A DNA stretch of 42,923 bases from Uruburuella suis (GCF_004341385.1 NZ_SLXE01000024.1:1-42923), one strand, 5' to 3'. Positions 1 to 8,174 are shown, counted from the stretch's first letter. Program-made: numbers and translations. The notes: generated by a model from the sequence alone, not told the origin.

Positions 1-326
1 GATAAGTATGTTTTGCTTGGCGACAAAAATTTTAACTTATCTGCCTTTCTTTTATCTGATTATTTTTATGACAAGTAATTGTCAGGACGCCCTAGGGAGA
101 GGGCAACAAGCCAAAGGCTTGTTTGCCGGCATCTGAAAATGTTCAATATTTAATTGCCGAATCAATAGTTGATTTATGGATAGAAACAGCACGCTTTCCA
201 CAAGCCGGGTTTTATCCGCATTTATCTTTTCAGACGGCCTGTTTCCCTACCCGCAGCACCTGCGCCAACGTTTGCCAGCCGCGCCCGTTCACGGTAAAAT
301 TACGGATTCCAACCGAGGCAAACATC
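1..326. other. AT-rich leader region upstream of pyrG
   Basis: No gene is supported here. Seen: a TGACAA-GTAA-TTGTCA inverted repeat at 69-84; a GCCCT/AGGGC stem at about 89-104; a hairpin at 102-127 with arms GGCAACAAGCC and GGCTTGTTTGCC around AAA; and a single uptake sequence (minus orientation) at 229-240. A reading frame in phase with pyrG runs from a TTG at 123, but it is low-complexity, crosses the uptake sequence and does not look like coding sequence. The region probably holds the pyrG promoter and leader; I could not identify a convincing -35/-10 pair. Confidence 0.5.
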
Positions 327-1955
327 ATGACCAAGTTTATCTTCGTAACCGGCGGCGTTGTATCTTCATTAGGTAAAGGTATCGCCGCCGCTTCTATGGC
401 GACCATACTCGAATCAAGAGGCTTGAACGTTACCATGCTCAAGCTCGATCCCTATATCAATGTCGACCCCGGCACCATGAGCCCGTTTCAGCACGGCGAA
501 GTGTTTGTCACCGAAGACGGCGCCGAAACTGACCTCGATCTCGGCCACTACGAGCGCTTTATCAATTCCACCATGCTCAAGCGCAACAACTTCACCTCAG
601 GCCAAGTATACGAAGCCGTGATTGCCAAAGAGCGCCGCGGCGATTATCTGGGCGGCACCGTGCAGGTGATTCCGCACATCACCGATGAAATCAAGCGCAA
701 AGTGCACGAAGGCGCGGCCGGCCATGATGTGGCCATCGTGGAAATCGGCGGCACCGTGGGCGACATCGAATCGCTGCCTTTTCTCGAAGCCATCCGCCAA
801 ATGCGCAGCCAGCTCGGCCGCAGCAATACTTTATTTGTGCATTTGAGCTATGTGCCCTATATCGCCGCTGCCGGTGAAATCAAAACCAAGCCCACCCAGC
901 ACTCGGTGAAAGAATTGCGCGAAATCGGCATTCAGCCCGATGTGTTGATCTGCCGCATGGATCGCCTGCTGCCCGAAGATGAAAAGCGCAAAATCGCCCT
1001 TTTCTGCAACGTGGAAGAGCGCGCCGTAATCGGCTGCTACGATTCCGACAGCATCTATAAAATCCCCCAAATGCTGCATGAGCAAGGCATCGACAACATT
1101 ATCTGCGAGCAATTGCAGCTCAACATCCAGCAAGCCGACCTCACCGAGTGGAAAAAAATCGTTTATGCGATTGAAAACCCGAAACACACGGTGAAAATCG
1201 CCATGGTGGGCAAATATGTCGACCTCACCGAATCGTATAAATCACTCACCGAAGCCTTGAAACACGCCGGCATCCACACCGACACCGACGTGCAGATCAC
1301 CTATGTCGACAGCGAAGCCATCGAAAAAGAAGGCATCGAAAGCCTGGCAGACAAAGACGCCATTCTGGTGCCCGGCGGCTTCGGCGTGCGCGGTGTGGAA
1401 GGCAAAATCGCCGCTGTGAAATATGCGCGCGAAAATAACATTCCCTATCTGGGCATCTGCTTGGGCATGCAAATCGCCCTGATTGAATATGCGCGCGATG
1501 TGGCCGGCCTGAAAAATGCCAATTCCACCGAATTCGACCTCAAAACGCCTTATCCCGTGGTCGGCCTGATTGATGAATGGCAAACGGCCGACGGCAGTGT
1601 GGAAATCCGCGATGCCGGCGCCGATTTGGGCGGCACCATGCGCCTGGGCGCGCAAGAAGTGGAATTGAAAGCCGGCAGCCTGGCCGCCAAAATCTACGGC
1701 AGCAACGAAATCAAAGAGCGCCACCGCCATCGCTACGAAGTGAACAACCATTTCCTGCCCGAGCTGGAGCAGGCAGGCTTGGTGATCGGCGGCGTGTCGG
1801 CCGGCCGCGAGCGGTTGGTGGAAACCATCGAGCTGCCGCAGCACCCGTGGTTTTTCGCCTGCCAGTTTCACCCCGAATTCACTTCAACGCCGCGCAAAGG
1901 CCATCCGCTGTTTACCGCTTATATCAAAGCTGCGTTGGCGAATAAAAAAGCCTGA
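327..1955 (+). CDS. pyrG: CTP synthase (glutamine hydrolysing)
   Basis: Makes CTP from UTP, ATP and glutamine, the last step of de novo pyrimidine nucleotide synthesis in the cytosol. The 542-residue product matches the family length (about 545). Residues 1-18 carry the N-terminal synthetase start with the P-loop-like GGVVSSLGKG (9-18). The C-terminal class I glutamine amidotransferase domain shows GICLGMQ with nucleophile Cys378 and the partner pair His515/Glu517 in FHPEF, the same spacing as in E. coli. The ATG at 327 is chosen because MTKFIFVTGG is the conserved start and GAGG lies 8 bases upstream; the longer frame from a TTG at 123 is rejected. The gene stands alone and is followed by a strong terminator. 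Confidence 0.98.
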   Translation: MTKFIFVTGGVVSSLGKGIAAASMATILESRGLNVTMLKLDPYINVDPGTMSPFQHGEVFVTEDGAETDLDLGHYERFINSTMLKRNNFTSGQVYEAVIAKERRGDYLGGTVQVIPHITDEIKRKVHEGAAGHDVAIVEIGGTVGDIESLPFLEAIRQMRSQLGRSNTLFVHLSYVPYIAAAGEIKTKPTQHSVKELREIGIQPDVLICRMDRLLPEDEKRKIALFCNVEERAVIGCYDSDSIYKIPQMLHEQGIDNIICEQLQLNIQQADLTEWKKIVYAIENPKHTVKIAMVGKYVDLTESYKSLTEALKHAGIHTDTDVQITYVDSEAIEKEGIESLADKDAILVPGGFGVRGVEGKIAAVKYARENNIPYLGICLGMQIALIEYARDVAGLKNANSTEFDLKTPYPVVGLIDEWQTADGSVEIRDAGADLGGTMRLGAQEVELKAGSLAAKIYGSNEIKERHRHRYEVNNHFLPELEQAGLVIGGVSAGRERLVETIELPQHPWFFACQFHPEFTSTPRKGHPLFTAYIKAALANKKA

Positions 1956-1978
1956 GCCAAGGCCGTCTGAAAGCATAC

Positions 1979-2006
1979 AGCCCGTTGCAATGCAGCGGGC
2001 TTTTTT
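1979..2006 (+). terminator. Rho-independent terminator of pyrG
   Basis: A ten-pair stem (AGCCCGTTGC / GCAGCGGGCT, one G-T pair) with an AAT loop is followed by six T. It lies 24 bases after the pyrG stop, just past an uptake sequence at 1960-1971. Confidence 0.85.
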
Positions 2007-2016
2007 ATGCCCTATA

Positions 2017-2165
2017 TAGCGGAATACATAAAAAAAGTGATACGGCGGATAGCTTGGGTTGCAAACCCAACAAATCCACAGGCCGTCTGAAACCTTGGAT
2101 TTATCAACCCAGCCTACGCCATTACAGAAAGCGGTTTTGTGTCATTTTTTCTTGCATTTCACTTT
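2017..2165. repeat. Correia-like miniature inverted-repeat element carrying an uptake sequence
   Basis: This is an imperfect palindrome of about 149 bp with ends TAGCGGAATACAT and TGCATTTCACTTTA. Its reverse complement aligns along its length with the element at 42150-42295. It contains a GGGTTG/CAACCC inner palindrome and an uptake sequence at 2080-2091. The left end sits next to TATA, fitting insertion at TA as in Correia elements, which also begin TATAGTGGA. The right end has decayed (CACTTTA rather than CACTATA). It occupies much of the 360-base gap between pyrG and ppx; the rest holds one more uptake sequence at 2204-2215. Confidence 0.7.
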
Positions 2166-2315
2166 AAGCCATGCATTTCCAACAATCCGCCCACACCGCC
2201 GCTTTCAGACGGCCTCTGATTTTTTATACCCGTTTTACAACACCATGGCCGCAACGGATGACAACATTCTTGCCACGGGGTAACATAAGCCTTTCCCCAA
2301 CATCACCATCCCACC

Positions 2316-3827
2316 ATGACCGCAATCGCCCCACCCAATGTGCTGGCCTCTGTTGATTTAGGCTCCAACAGCTTCCGTTTGCAAGTGTGTGAAAACATCA
2401 ACGGCCAGCTCAAAATCATCGATTCTTTCAAACAAATGGTGCGCTTTGCCGCCGGCCTTGATGAACACAAAAACCTTGATCAGGCTTCGCAAGAGCGCGC
2501 GCTCAACTGCCTGGAAAAATTCGGCGAGCGGCTGCGCAAATTTCCGCCCGAGCAAGTGCGCGTGGTGGCCACCAACACCTTCCGCGTGGCGAAAAACATC
2601 AACGAATTCATCCCCAAAGCCGAAGCAGCGCTGGGCTTTCCCATCGAAGTGATCGCCGGGCGCGAAGAAGCGCGCCTGATTTACACCGGCGTGGTACACA
2701 CGCTGCCGCCCAACGGCGACAAAATGCTGGTAATCGATATCGGCGGCGGTTCCACCGAATTTGTGATCGGCTCCGATTTGCAGCCCACCGACACCGAAAG
2801 CCTACCCTTGGGCTGCGTGACCTACAGCATGCGCTTTTTCCAGGGCAAAATAGGCCAAAAAGATTTTCAGGCCGCCACCACCGCCGCGCGCAACGAAATC
2901 CAGCGCATCAGCAAATTATTGAAACGCACCGGCTGGGATTTTGCCGTGGGCACCTCCGGCTCGGCCAAATCCATCCGCGATGTGATTGCCGCCGAATATG
3001 GTGATGACGAAGAAATCACCTATGCCGGCATGCAGAAAATCGCCGCACGCATTATTGAAGCGGGCGGCACCAAAAAAGCGCGCTTCGAAGGGCTCAAGCC
3101 CGACCGCATCGAGGTGTTTGCCGGCGGGCTGGCGGTGATGATGGCCGCATTTGAAGAGCTGGACATCAAAAAAATGATGGTTACCGATGCCGCTTTGCGC
3201 GATGGCGTGTTTTACGATTTTATCGGCCGCCAGCTCAATGAAGACATGCGCGACCAAACCACCGCGCAATTTCAGCAACGCTATCATGTCAGCCTCAACC
3301 AGGCCCGCCGCGTGGCCGACACCGCCCGCCAATTTATGGAAAGCATCTGCCTGGCGCACAACACACCGGTGCAGGAATTGGCTTATTGGCAGCAATATGT
3401 GAATTGGGCGGGGCTTTTGCACGAAATCGGCGTGGATATCGCCCACACCAGCTACCACAAGCATTCAGCCTATATTCTCGAAAATGCCGACATGCCGGGC
3501 TTTTCGCGCAAAGAGCAAACCATTTTGTCGCAGCTCGTGCTCGGCCATCGCGGCGATGTGCGCAAAATGAGCGAAATCATCGGCAATAATCAAATGATGT
3601 GGTTTGCCGTTTTATCGCTGCGCCTGGCCGCCCTTTTCTGCCGCGCGCGCCTGCCGGTCACGCTGCCGCCCTTCACCCGCCTGCGCCTCGAGCCGGGCAA
3701 CAAAGGCTTTTCTTTGTGCATCAGCCAAAGCTGGCTCGATGAGCACCCCTTGGTGGCCGGCGCGCTCGAATACGAAAGCGAGCAATGGCAGAAAATCAAT
3801 ATGCCTTTTACCGTGGTGCCGCAATAA
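2316..3827 (+). CDS. ppx: Exopolyphosphatase (Ppx/GppA family)
   Basis: Releases phosphate from the ends of inorganic polyphosphate (Ppx) or the gamma phosphate of pppGpp (GppA); the two activities cannot be told apart from sequence alone. The 503-residue protein has the ASKHA fold signatures SVDLGSNSFRLQ (12-23) and DIGGGSTEF (141-149). A C-terminal HD-like helical domain contains LLHEIGVDIAHTSYHKHS, as in full-length Ppx rather than the short Ppx1 forms. The ATG at 2316 begins MTAIAPPNVLASVDLG; there is no clear ribosome site, only C-rich sequence upstream. The gene stands alone between a decayed repeat and an uptake-sequence hairpin. Confidence 0.93.
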   Translation: MTAIAPPNVLASVDLGSNSFRLQVCENINGQLKIIDSFKQMVRFAAGLDEHKNLDQASQERALNCLEKFGERLRKFPPEQVRVVATNTFRVAKNINEFIPKAEAALGFPIEVIAGREEARLIYTGVVHTLPPNGDKMLVIDIGGGSTEFVIGSDLQPTDTESLPLGCVTYSMRFFQGKIGQKDFQAATTAARNEIQRISKLLKRTGWDFAVGTSGSAKSIRDVIAAEYGDDEEITYAGMQKIAARIIEAGGTKKARFEGLKPDRIEVFAGGLAVMMAAFEELDIKKMMVTDAALRDGVFYDFIGRQLNEDMRDQTTAQFQQRYHVSLNQARRVADTARQFMESICLAHNTPVQELAYWQQYVNWAGLLHEIGVDIAHTSYHKHSAYILENADMPGFSRKEQTILSQLVLGHRGDVRKMSEIIGNNQMMWFAVLSLRLAALFCRARLPVTLPPFTRLRLEPGNKGFSLCISQSWLDEHPLVAGALEYESEQWQKINMPFTVVPQ

Positions 3828-3841
3828 AATGATTTTCAAAG

Positions 3842-3870
3842 AGGCCGTCTGAAAAGGTTTCAGACGGCCT
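3842..3870 (+). terminator. Uptake-sequence hairpin after ppx
   Basis: Inverted pair AGGCCGTCTGAA (3842-3853) and TTCAGACGGCCT (3859-3870) with a 5-base spacer, 15 bases after the ppx stop. It is followed by GTGTTTGTTT, only a weak T tract. Confidence 0.6.
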
Positions 3871-3904
3871 GTGTTTGTTTCCGCCCACATCAGCGATATT
3901 TTTC

Positions 3905-5026
3905 ATGAACCAACCTGCCTCCGCCCATCCCGTTATCGAGCCTTTGCATGCCGGTGATTATGCCGCCCCGCGCAGCGACACCAGCAAAGTGCCCAAACAG
4001 GCCGTGCACCAAACGGTGTACACCGCCGACCACTATACCGAAGCCGATTATCTGTCCGCAGAAAACGGCATGCTCTATAACGCGGCCGATGGTGCAAACA
4101 CGCCGCTTTCTCCGGCGCTGCTGCCGCGGCCTGAGGGTGAAAAAATCAACTGGCTGCATTTTGTCGGCATCAACGATGCCGATTTGCTCAAGGCCGCGCT
4201 TTCGCCCTATCACATTCACGAATTGGTGCTGGAAGATATTCTGAGCCGCAAACAGCGCCCGAAAATCGAAGATTACGACAGCTATCTTTTTATCGCCGCC
4301 CGCGTTTACCAATATGTTGACAACAAATTGCAGGCCGATCAGGTGTATTTGATTGTGGGCAGCAATTTCGTGCTCACTTTTCAGCAGCGGCCTTTGGGGC
4401 TTTTCAGCAAAATACGCGCCCACATGCGCCATGAGCGCTATGATGTGCGCAGCCAAGATGCCGCTTTTCTCGCTTATCGGATTGTCGACCGTTTGGTAGA
4501 CGATTATTTCCTCACCCTCGACCAATACAACAACCGCGTAGAATTTATCGACAAAACGCTGTTTGCCGACAGCGCCGACAATAGCGACCTGCTCGGCCGC
4601 ATCCACCGCCTCAAACGCGACGGCGTGCGCCTGCGCCGTACATTGCAGCCATTGCGCGATGTGCTCTCACAGCTGGTGCGCGGTGAATTCACCACGTTTC
4701 ACGGCAAATCGCACGTTTATCTGCGCGACACCTACGACCACACCATGCAGCTGCTCGAATCGCTCGATGCCTCACGCGATATGGTGGTGAGCATGATGGA
4801 TATTCATTTATCGTTTCAATCCAACCGCCTCAACCAGCAAATGCGCCGGCTCACCGCCATCACCATTCTGTTTATGCCGCTCACCGTCATCACCGGCATT
4901 TACGGCATGAATTTCGACTATATGCCCGAATTGCACTGGCATTACGGCTATTTCATGGTGCTCGGCCTGATGGCGCTGATTATCATCAGCCTGTTGTTGG
5001 CGTTTAACCGGCGCAAATGGCTTTAA
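3905..5026 (+). CDS. corA: CorA-type magnesium/cobalt transporter
   Basis: Inner-membrane pentameric channel for Mg2+ (also Co2+, Ni2+). The 373-residue protein has a long cytoplasmic N-terminal domain and two C-terminal membrane helices. The diagnostic loop YGMNF is present (Gly334-Met335-Asn336), followed by a second helix and the basic tail NRRKWL. The ATG at 3905 (MNQPASAHP) is preferred to a TTG at 3875 that would start inside the preceding hairpin region. There is no strong ribosome site. The N-terminal 90 residues are poorly conserved and proline/alanine-rich, so the exact start is less certain than the identity. Confidence 0.93.
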   Translation: MNQPASAHPVIEPLHAGDYAAPRSDTSKVPKQAVHQTVYTADHYTEADYLSAENGMLYNAADGANTPLSPALLPRPEGEKINWLHFVGINDADLLKAALSPYHIHELVLEDILSRKQRPKIEDYDSYLFIAARVYQYVDNKLQADQVYLIVGSNFVLTFQQRPLGLFSKIRAHMRHERYDVRSQDAAFLAYRIVDRLVDDYFLTLDQYNNRVEFIDKTLFADSADNSDLLGRIHRLKRDGVRLRRTLQPLRDVLSQLVRGEFTTFHGKSHVYLRDTYDHTMQLLESLDASRDMVVSMMDIHLSFQSNRLNQQMRRLTAITILFMPLTVITGIYGMNFDYMPELHWHYGYFMVLGLMALIIISLLLAFNRRKWL

Positions 5027-5044
5027 GCGCCGCCATTTATCCAT

Positions 5045-5082
5045 GCTTTCAGACGGCCTCCAAATTGAGGCCGTCTGAAAGC
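5045..5082 (+). terminator. Uptake-sequence hairpin after corA
   Basis: Perfect 16-base arms GCTTTCAGACGGCCTC and GAGGCCGTCTGAAAGC around CAAATT, 19 bases after the corA stop. No T tract follows directly, so terminator strength is uncertain. Confidence 0.6.
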
Positions 5083-5111
5083 CCACCCGTCCATTTTTAT
5101 AACAAGCGATT

Positions 5112-5630
5112 ATGAACAATCTCAACAACCCCACACTCACCGATGCGCTGCCGCAACACGAATTGCAGATGTCGGTATTAATGACGCCCGACATGGCCAA
5201 TTTCAGCGGCAATGTGCACGGCGGCGATTTATTGAAGCTGCTCGACCAAGTGGCCTATGCCTGCGCCAGCCGCTACAGCGGCCATTATGCCGTTACTCTC
5301 TCGGTGGACCAGGTGATTTTCAAAGAGCCGATACACGTTGGTGAATTGGTGACTTTTCTGGCCAGCATCAACCATGTCGGCCGCACCTCGATGGAAGTGG
5401 GCATACGCGTGGAAGCGCAAAACATCCGCCAACGCAGCGTGCGCCACACCAACAGCTGCTATTTCACCATGGTGGCGATAGACAACGGCAAACCCGCCGC
5501 CGTGCCGCCGCTGCCGCTCAACACCGACATGCAGCGCTGCCGCTTTGCCGCCGCAGAGCAGCGCAAAGCCCAACGCCTGCAAGCCGTGCACACACACCGC
5601 TGTGAAGCAGACGATAATAGTCAGAACTAG
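5112..5630 (+). CDS. Acyl-CoA thioesterase, hotdog fold (YciA-like)
   Basis: Hydrolyses acyl-CoA thioesters to free acid and CoA in the cytosol. The 172-residue product has the BFIT/YciA-type core: the substrate-binding stretch GNVHGGDLLKLLDQ (33-46) followed by VTLSVDQVIFKEPIHVGELV, typical of single-hotdog bacterial acyl-CoA hydrolases. The last 15 or so residues (HTHRCEADDNSQN) do not look like the usual charged helix of the family, and the stop codon lies within a repeated TAGCGCCGGAAAA sequence, so the tail may have been rewritten by a repeat. The ATG at 5112 is the only good start; the ribosome site is weak. The gene is monocistronic. Confidence 0.88.
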   Translation: MNNLNNPTLTDALPQHELQMSVLMTPDMANFSGNVHGGDLLKLLDQVAYACASRYSGHYAVTLSVDQVIFKEPIHVGELVTFLASINHVGRTSMEVGIRVEAQNIRQRSVRHTNSCYFTMVAIDNGKPAAVPPLPLNTDMQRCRFAAAEQRKAQRLQAVHTHRCEADDNSQN

Positions 5631-5654
5631 CGCCGGAAAAACGTTCAGTGCGTA

Positions 5655-5680
5655 GCGTGTGTGGCGCAAGCCACGCACGC
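5655..5680. repeat. Stable hairpin with GCAA loop in the thioesterase-ribE gap
   Basis: Arms GCGTGTGTGGC and GCCACGCACGC (one T-G pair) enclose a GCAA tetraloop. No T tract follows. It lies between two copies of TAGCGCCGGAAAA (from 5628 and from 5741), so this roughly 130-base stretch may itself be a small repeat unit. Function unknown. Confidence 0.5.
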
Positions 5681-5804
5681 GGTTTAAACGGTTTCTGCGT
5701 GTATGGCTTGCTACATACCACTTTTCATTCCATTATATATAGCGCCGGAAAAGCCTTCAGACGGCATCCGGCCGCACAGGCCGTCTGAACGCCTGCCGCA
5801 AAAA

Positions 5805-5813
5805 TGCTACAAT
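5805..5813 (+). promoter_or_regulatory. Extended -10 promoter candidate for ribE
   Basis: TGCTACAAT fits an extended -10 (TG-N-TACAAT) 30 bases before the ribE ATG. There is no good -35, since an uptake-sequence pair (5756-5767, 5778-5789) occupies that area. No FMN riboswitch fold could be recognised between these sites and the gene. Confidence 0.4.
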
Positions 5814-5842
5814 AACCCTCTTTTTTCCCATAAGGCTTGCCC

Positions 5843-6460
5843 ATGTTTACCGGCATCGTACAAGGCATCGGTCGCATCAGCGCCGTGCATGCCCCCGCGC
5901 CCGATTTCCGCACCCACATCGTTGAATTGCCCGAAGCCATGGCGCATCAACTGCAAATCGGCGCATCGGTTTCCAACAACGGCTGCTGCCTCACCATCAC
6001 CCGCATCAACGGGCGCGAAGTGGCTTTCGACCTGATGGCCGAAACGCTGGCCAAAACCAACCTCGGCGCCTTGCAGGCGGGCGACGAAGTCAACCTCGAG
6101 CGTGCCGCCCGCTTCGGCGACGAAATCGGCGGCCACCTGATGAGCGGCCACATCATCGCCACCACCACCATCACCCGCATTGATGAAAGCGCACACAACC
6201 GCACGCTTTGGTTTGCCCTGCCCGAAGCGCTCAAACCCTATATCCTCACCAAAGGCTTTGTCGGCCTAGATGGTTGCAGCCTCACCATCGGCGAAGTGAG
6301 CGCGAATGAATTCAATGTGCACCTGATTCCCGAAACCCTCGAGCGCACCTTGTTTGGCACACGTAAAGCCGGCGACATCATCAATATCGAAATCGACCCG
6401 CAAACCCAAGCCGTGGTCGACACCGTGGCGCGCGTGCTCTCGCAGCAGGCTTCCGCATAA
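5843..6460 (+). CDS. ribE: Riboflavin synthase, alpha subunit
   Basis: Dismutates two molecules of 6,7-dimethyl-8-ribityllumazine to riboflavin, the last step of vitamin B2 synthesis. The 205-residue protein starts with the signature MFTGIVQGIGRI. It shows the two tandem lumazine-binding barrels: the first with SNNGCCLTI and MSGHI, the second with FVGLDGCSLTIGEV, the internal repeat typical of the family. The ATG at 5843 is chosen over an upstream TTG because MFTGIV is invariant and AAGG lies 7 bases upstream. No other rib genes are in the window, so the gene is unlinked from the rest of the pathway here. Confidence 0.97.
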   Translation: MFTGIVQGIGRISAVHAPAPDFRTHIVELPEAMAHQLQIGASVSNNGCCLTITRINGREVAFDLMAETLAKTNLGALQAGDEVNLERAARFGDEIGGHLMSGHIIATTTITRIDESAHNRTLWFALPEALKPYILTKGFVGLDGCSLTIGEVSANEFNVHLIPETLERTLFGTRKAGDIINIEIDPQTQAVVDTVARVLSQQASA

Positions 6461-6471
6461 AGCATAGCCGA

Positions 6472-6504
6472 AAGGCCGTCTGAAAAAGCTTTCAGACGGC
6501 CTTA
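6472..6504 (+). terminator. Uptake-sequence hairpin after ribE
   Basis: Arms AAGGCCGTCTGAAA and TTTCAGACGGCCTT with an AAGC-type loop, 12 bases after the ribE stop, followed by ATAACC rather than a T tract. Confidence 0.6.
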
Positions 6505-6584
6505 TAACCAAACCATCTTTGCATACAACCAAGCATTCTTTCCCTTTTTCAGACGGCATCGATAAAGTAGCGTATCTCATTTAT
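6504..6584 (+). promoter_or_regulatory. sbp leader, homologous to the cysT leader
   Basis: The 81 bases before sbp align with 82 bases before cysT (12675-12756). Shared blocks include ATAACCAAACC, AAGCATTCTTTCCC, TTTTTCAGACGGC, TAAAGTA and TCATTTAT. The rest of the two upstream regions differ. This points to common regulation of the sulfate uptake genes (CysB would be the expected regulator) or to a duplicated promoter block. Promoter elements inside it are inferred only: TAAAGT could be a -10. Confidence 0.55.
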
Positions 6585-6598
6585 TTCAGGATACCGCC

Positions 6599-7657
6599 AT
6601 GCCTGCCCACCGCCTGCACCCCATCGCCGCCCTCGGCATCGCCGCCGCCCTAGCCGCCTGCTCGCCGCAAACCGATAAACATGCCGCCGCCTCTGCCGCC
6701 ACGCCCGCCACAAACGGGCAAACCGTGAAGCTGCTCAATGTATCTTACGATGTGGCACGCGATTTCTATAAAGATTACAACCCCTTGTTTGAAAAAGAAT
6801 ATGCCGCCAAACATCCCGGCAGCAGCATTGAAATCCAGCAATCCCACGGCGGCTCCAGCAAGCAGGCGCTGGCCGTGGCCAACGGCTTGCAGGCCGATGT
6901 GGTCACCATGAACCAGCTCTCCGACATCGAATTGCTGGCCGATAAAGGCTTGGTGGCACAAAACTGGGCCGAACGCCTGCCCGATCACGCCGTGCCCTTC
7001 ACCAGCACCACCGTGTTTCTCGTGCGCAAAGGCAACCCCCAGCAAGTGCGCGACTGGGCAGATCTCACCAAAGAAAACCTGAAAATCGTGATTGCCAACC
7101 CGAAAACCACCGGCAACGGCCGCTATGCCTTTCTCGGCGCCTACGGCTACGCGCTCAAAGCCAATAATGGCGATGAAACACGCGCCAACGATTTCACCCG
7201 CAAGCTTCTGGCTAACGTGCCCGTGTATGAAAACGGCGGCCGTGCCGCCACCACCACCTTCACCCAGCGCAACATCGGCGATGTGTTGATCACCTTTGAA
7301 AACGAAGCCAACTACGTCAGCCGCGTGCTCTCGCCCGACCAATTCGAAATTGTGTATCCCGGCTACACCATCTTGTCGGAAAGCCCCGTTGCCGTGGTGG
7401 ATAGCGTGGTGGAGAAAAAAGCCACCCGCGAAGCAGCCACCGAATATCTCGAATATTTATGGAGCGAGCCCGCGCAAGAATTAGCCGCCAAGCTTTATCT
7501 GCGCCCGCGCAATGCCGAAGTGCTCGCCGCACACGCCGCCGATTTCCCTAAAATCGACACCTTCCGCCCCAACGATATTTTCGGCAGCTGGCCGGAAATC
7601 ATGAAGAAATACTTCGCCGACGGCGGCCTGGTAGACCAGCTCTCACCCAAAAAATAA
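6599..7657 (+). CDS. sbp: Sulfate/thiosulfate-binding lipoprotein of the CysTWA transporter
   Basis: Captures sulfate or thiosulfate in the periplasm and delivers it to the CysT-CysW-CysA transporter encoded 5 kb downstream. The 352-residue protein belongs to the Sbp/CysP family: it has SHGGSSKQALAVANGLQADV in the first lobe and the conserved NPKTTGNGRYAF and PGYTILSESP stretches. Unlike E. coli Sbp, the signal peptide ends in a lipobox (LAAC, Cys21), so it should be membrane-anchored. A Thr/Ala-rich linker (about 22-40) follows. The ATG at 6599 has CAGGA 8 bases upstream. The leader resembles that of cysT. Thiosulfate versus sulfate preference cannot be judged. Confidence 0.93.
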   Translation: MPAHRLHPIAALGIAAALAACSPQTDKHAAASAATPATNGQTVKLLNVSYDVARDFYKDYNPLFEKEYAAKHPGSSIEIQQSHGGSSKQALAVANGLQADVVTMNQLSDIELLADKGLVAQNWAERLPDHAVPFTSTTVFLVRKGNPQQVRDWADLTKENLKIVIANPKTTGNGRYAFLGAYGYALKANNGDETRANDFTRKLLANVPVYENGGRAATTTFTQRNIGDVLITFENEANYVSRVLSPDQFEIVYPGYTILSESPVAVVDSVVEKKATREAATEYLEYLWSEPAQELAAKLYLRPRNAEVLAAHAADFPKIDTFRPNDIFGSWPEIMKKYFADGGLVDQLSPKK

Positions 7658-7663
7658 CCGTGC

Positions 7664-7714
7664 ATCCATAACAAAGGCCGTCTGAAAAGTTTTCAGACGG
7701 CCTTTGTTATGGAT
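7664..7714 (+). terminator. Perfect 25-bp hairpin after sbp containing an uptake-sequence pair
   Basis: Bases 7664-7688 are the exact reverse complement of 7690-7714 with one base between. The arms run ATCCATAACAAAGGCCGTCT and onward to GAAAA. It begins 6 bases after the sbp stop. No T tract follows, but the fold is very stable. Confidence 0.65.
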
Positions 7715-7822
7715 AATTGAATCAAGCCCGCACCGCATTTTTAGCACCACATCTTTAAAAAAAAAGTATCCCGCCACGGTAGTAGAGGATGGTGTTATCA
7801 ATCTTGCTTATATCCTGCCATC

Positions 7823-7863
7823 AGGCCGTCTGAAACCCCAATCGGGTTTCAGACGGCCTTTTC
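7823..7863 (+). terminator. Second uptake-sequence hairpin in the sbp-rbsD gap
   Basis: AGGCCGTCTGAAACCC and GGGTTTCAGACGGCCT around CAATC, followed by TTTT. It is a second terminator-like hairpin 165 bases after sbp, and the last uptake sequence before a 4.4 kb stretch without any. Confidence 0.6.
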
Positions 7864-7923
7864 TAAGCATGAAATCATGGAAAACGGCAATTTCAAATCC
7901 ATAAAATGCTTAATGACTGTTTT

Positions 7924-8027
7924 ATACCAATTCAAAAAAGTAAGCTAACAAGGCGGCGAGCCGCAGACAGTACAACTAGTACGGCAAGGCGAGACAACGA
8001 AGTTAGGTTATTTTTTTGGATTGGTAT
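7924..8027. repeat. Family A palindromic element, left border of the rbs module
   Basis: 104 bp with ends ATACCAATTCAAAAAA and TTTTTTTGGATTGGTAT. The reverse complement of 12172-12275 matches it at 103 of 104 positions by eye. The interior holds GTACAACTAGTACGGCAAGG. It carries no open reading frame of its own. Confidence 0.8.
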
Positions 8028-8174
8028 TACTCATCTGCCGTACTTTCCCATGCTTTTTATGTCCCTATTGTTTTTTGCATTTTTCTGAAATTTTATGTTA
8101 TTTATAAAGATATGTTTTCATTAAAATTTATATTTTTGATGCAGTAGAGGTATAAAATTTTCTACACAGACACA

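Noticed and set aside
5790..5842. FMN riboswitch ahead of ribE
   Set aside because: The space between the uptake-sequence pair and the ATG is too short and lacks the conserved multi-helix pattern.
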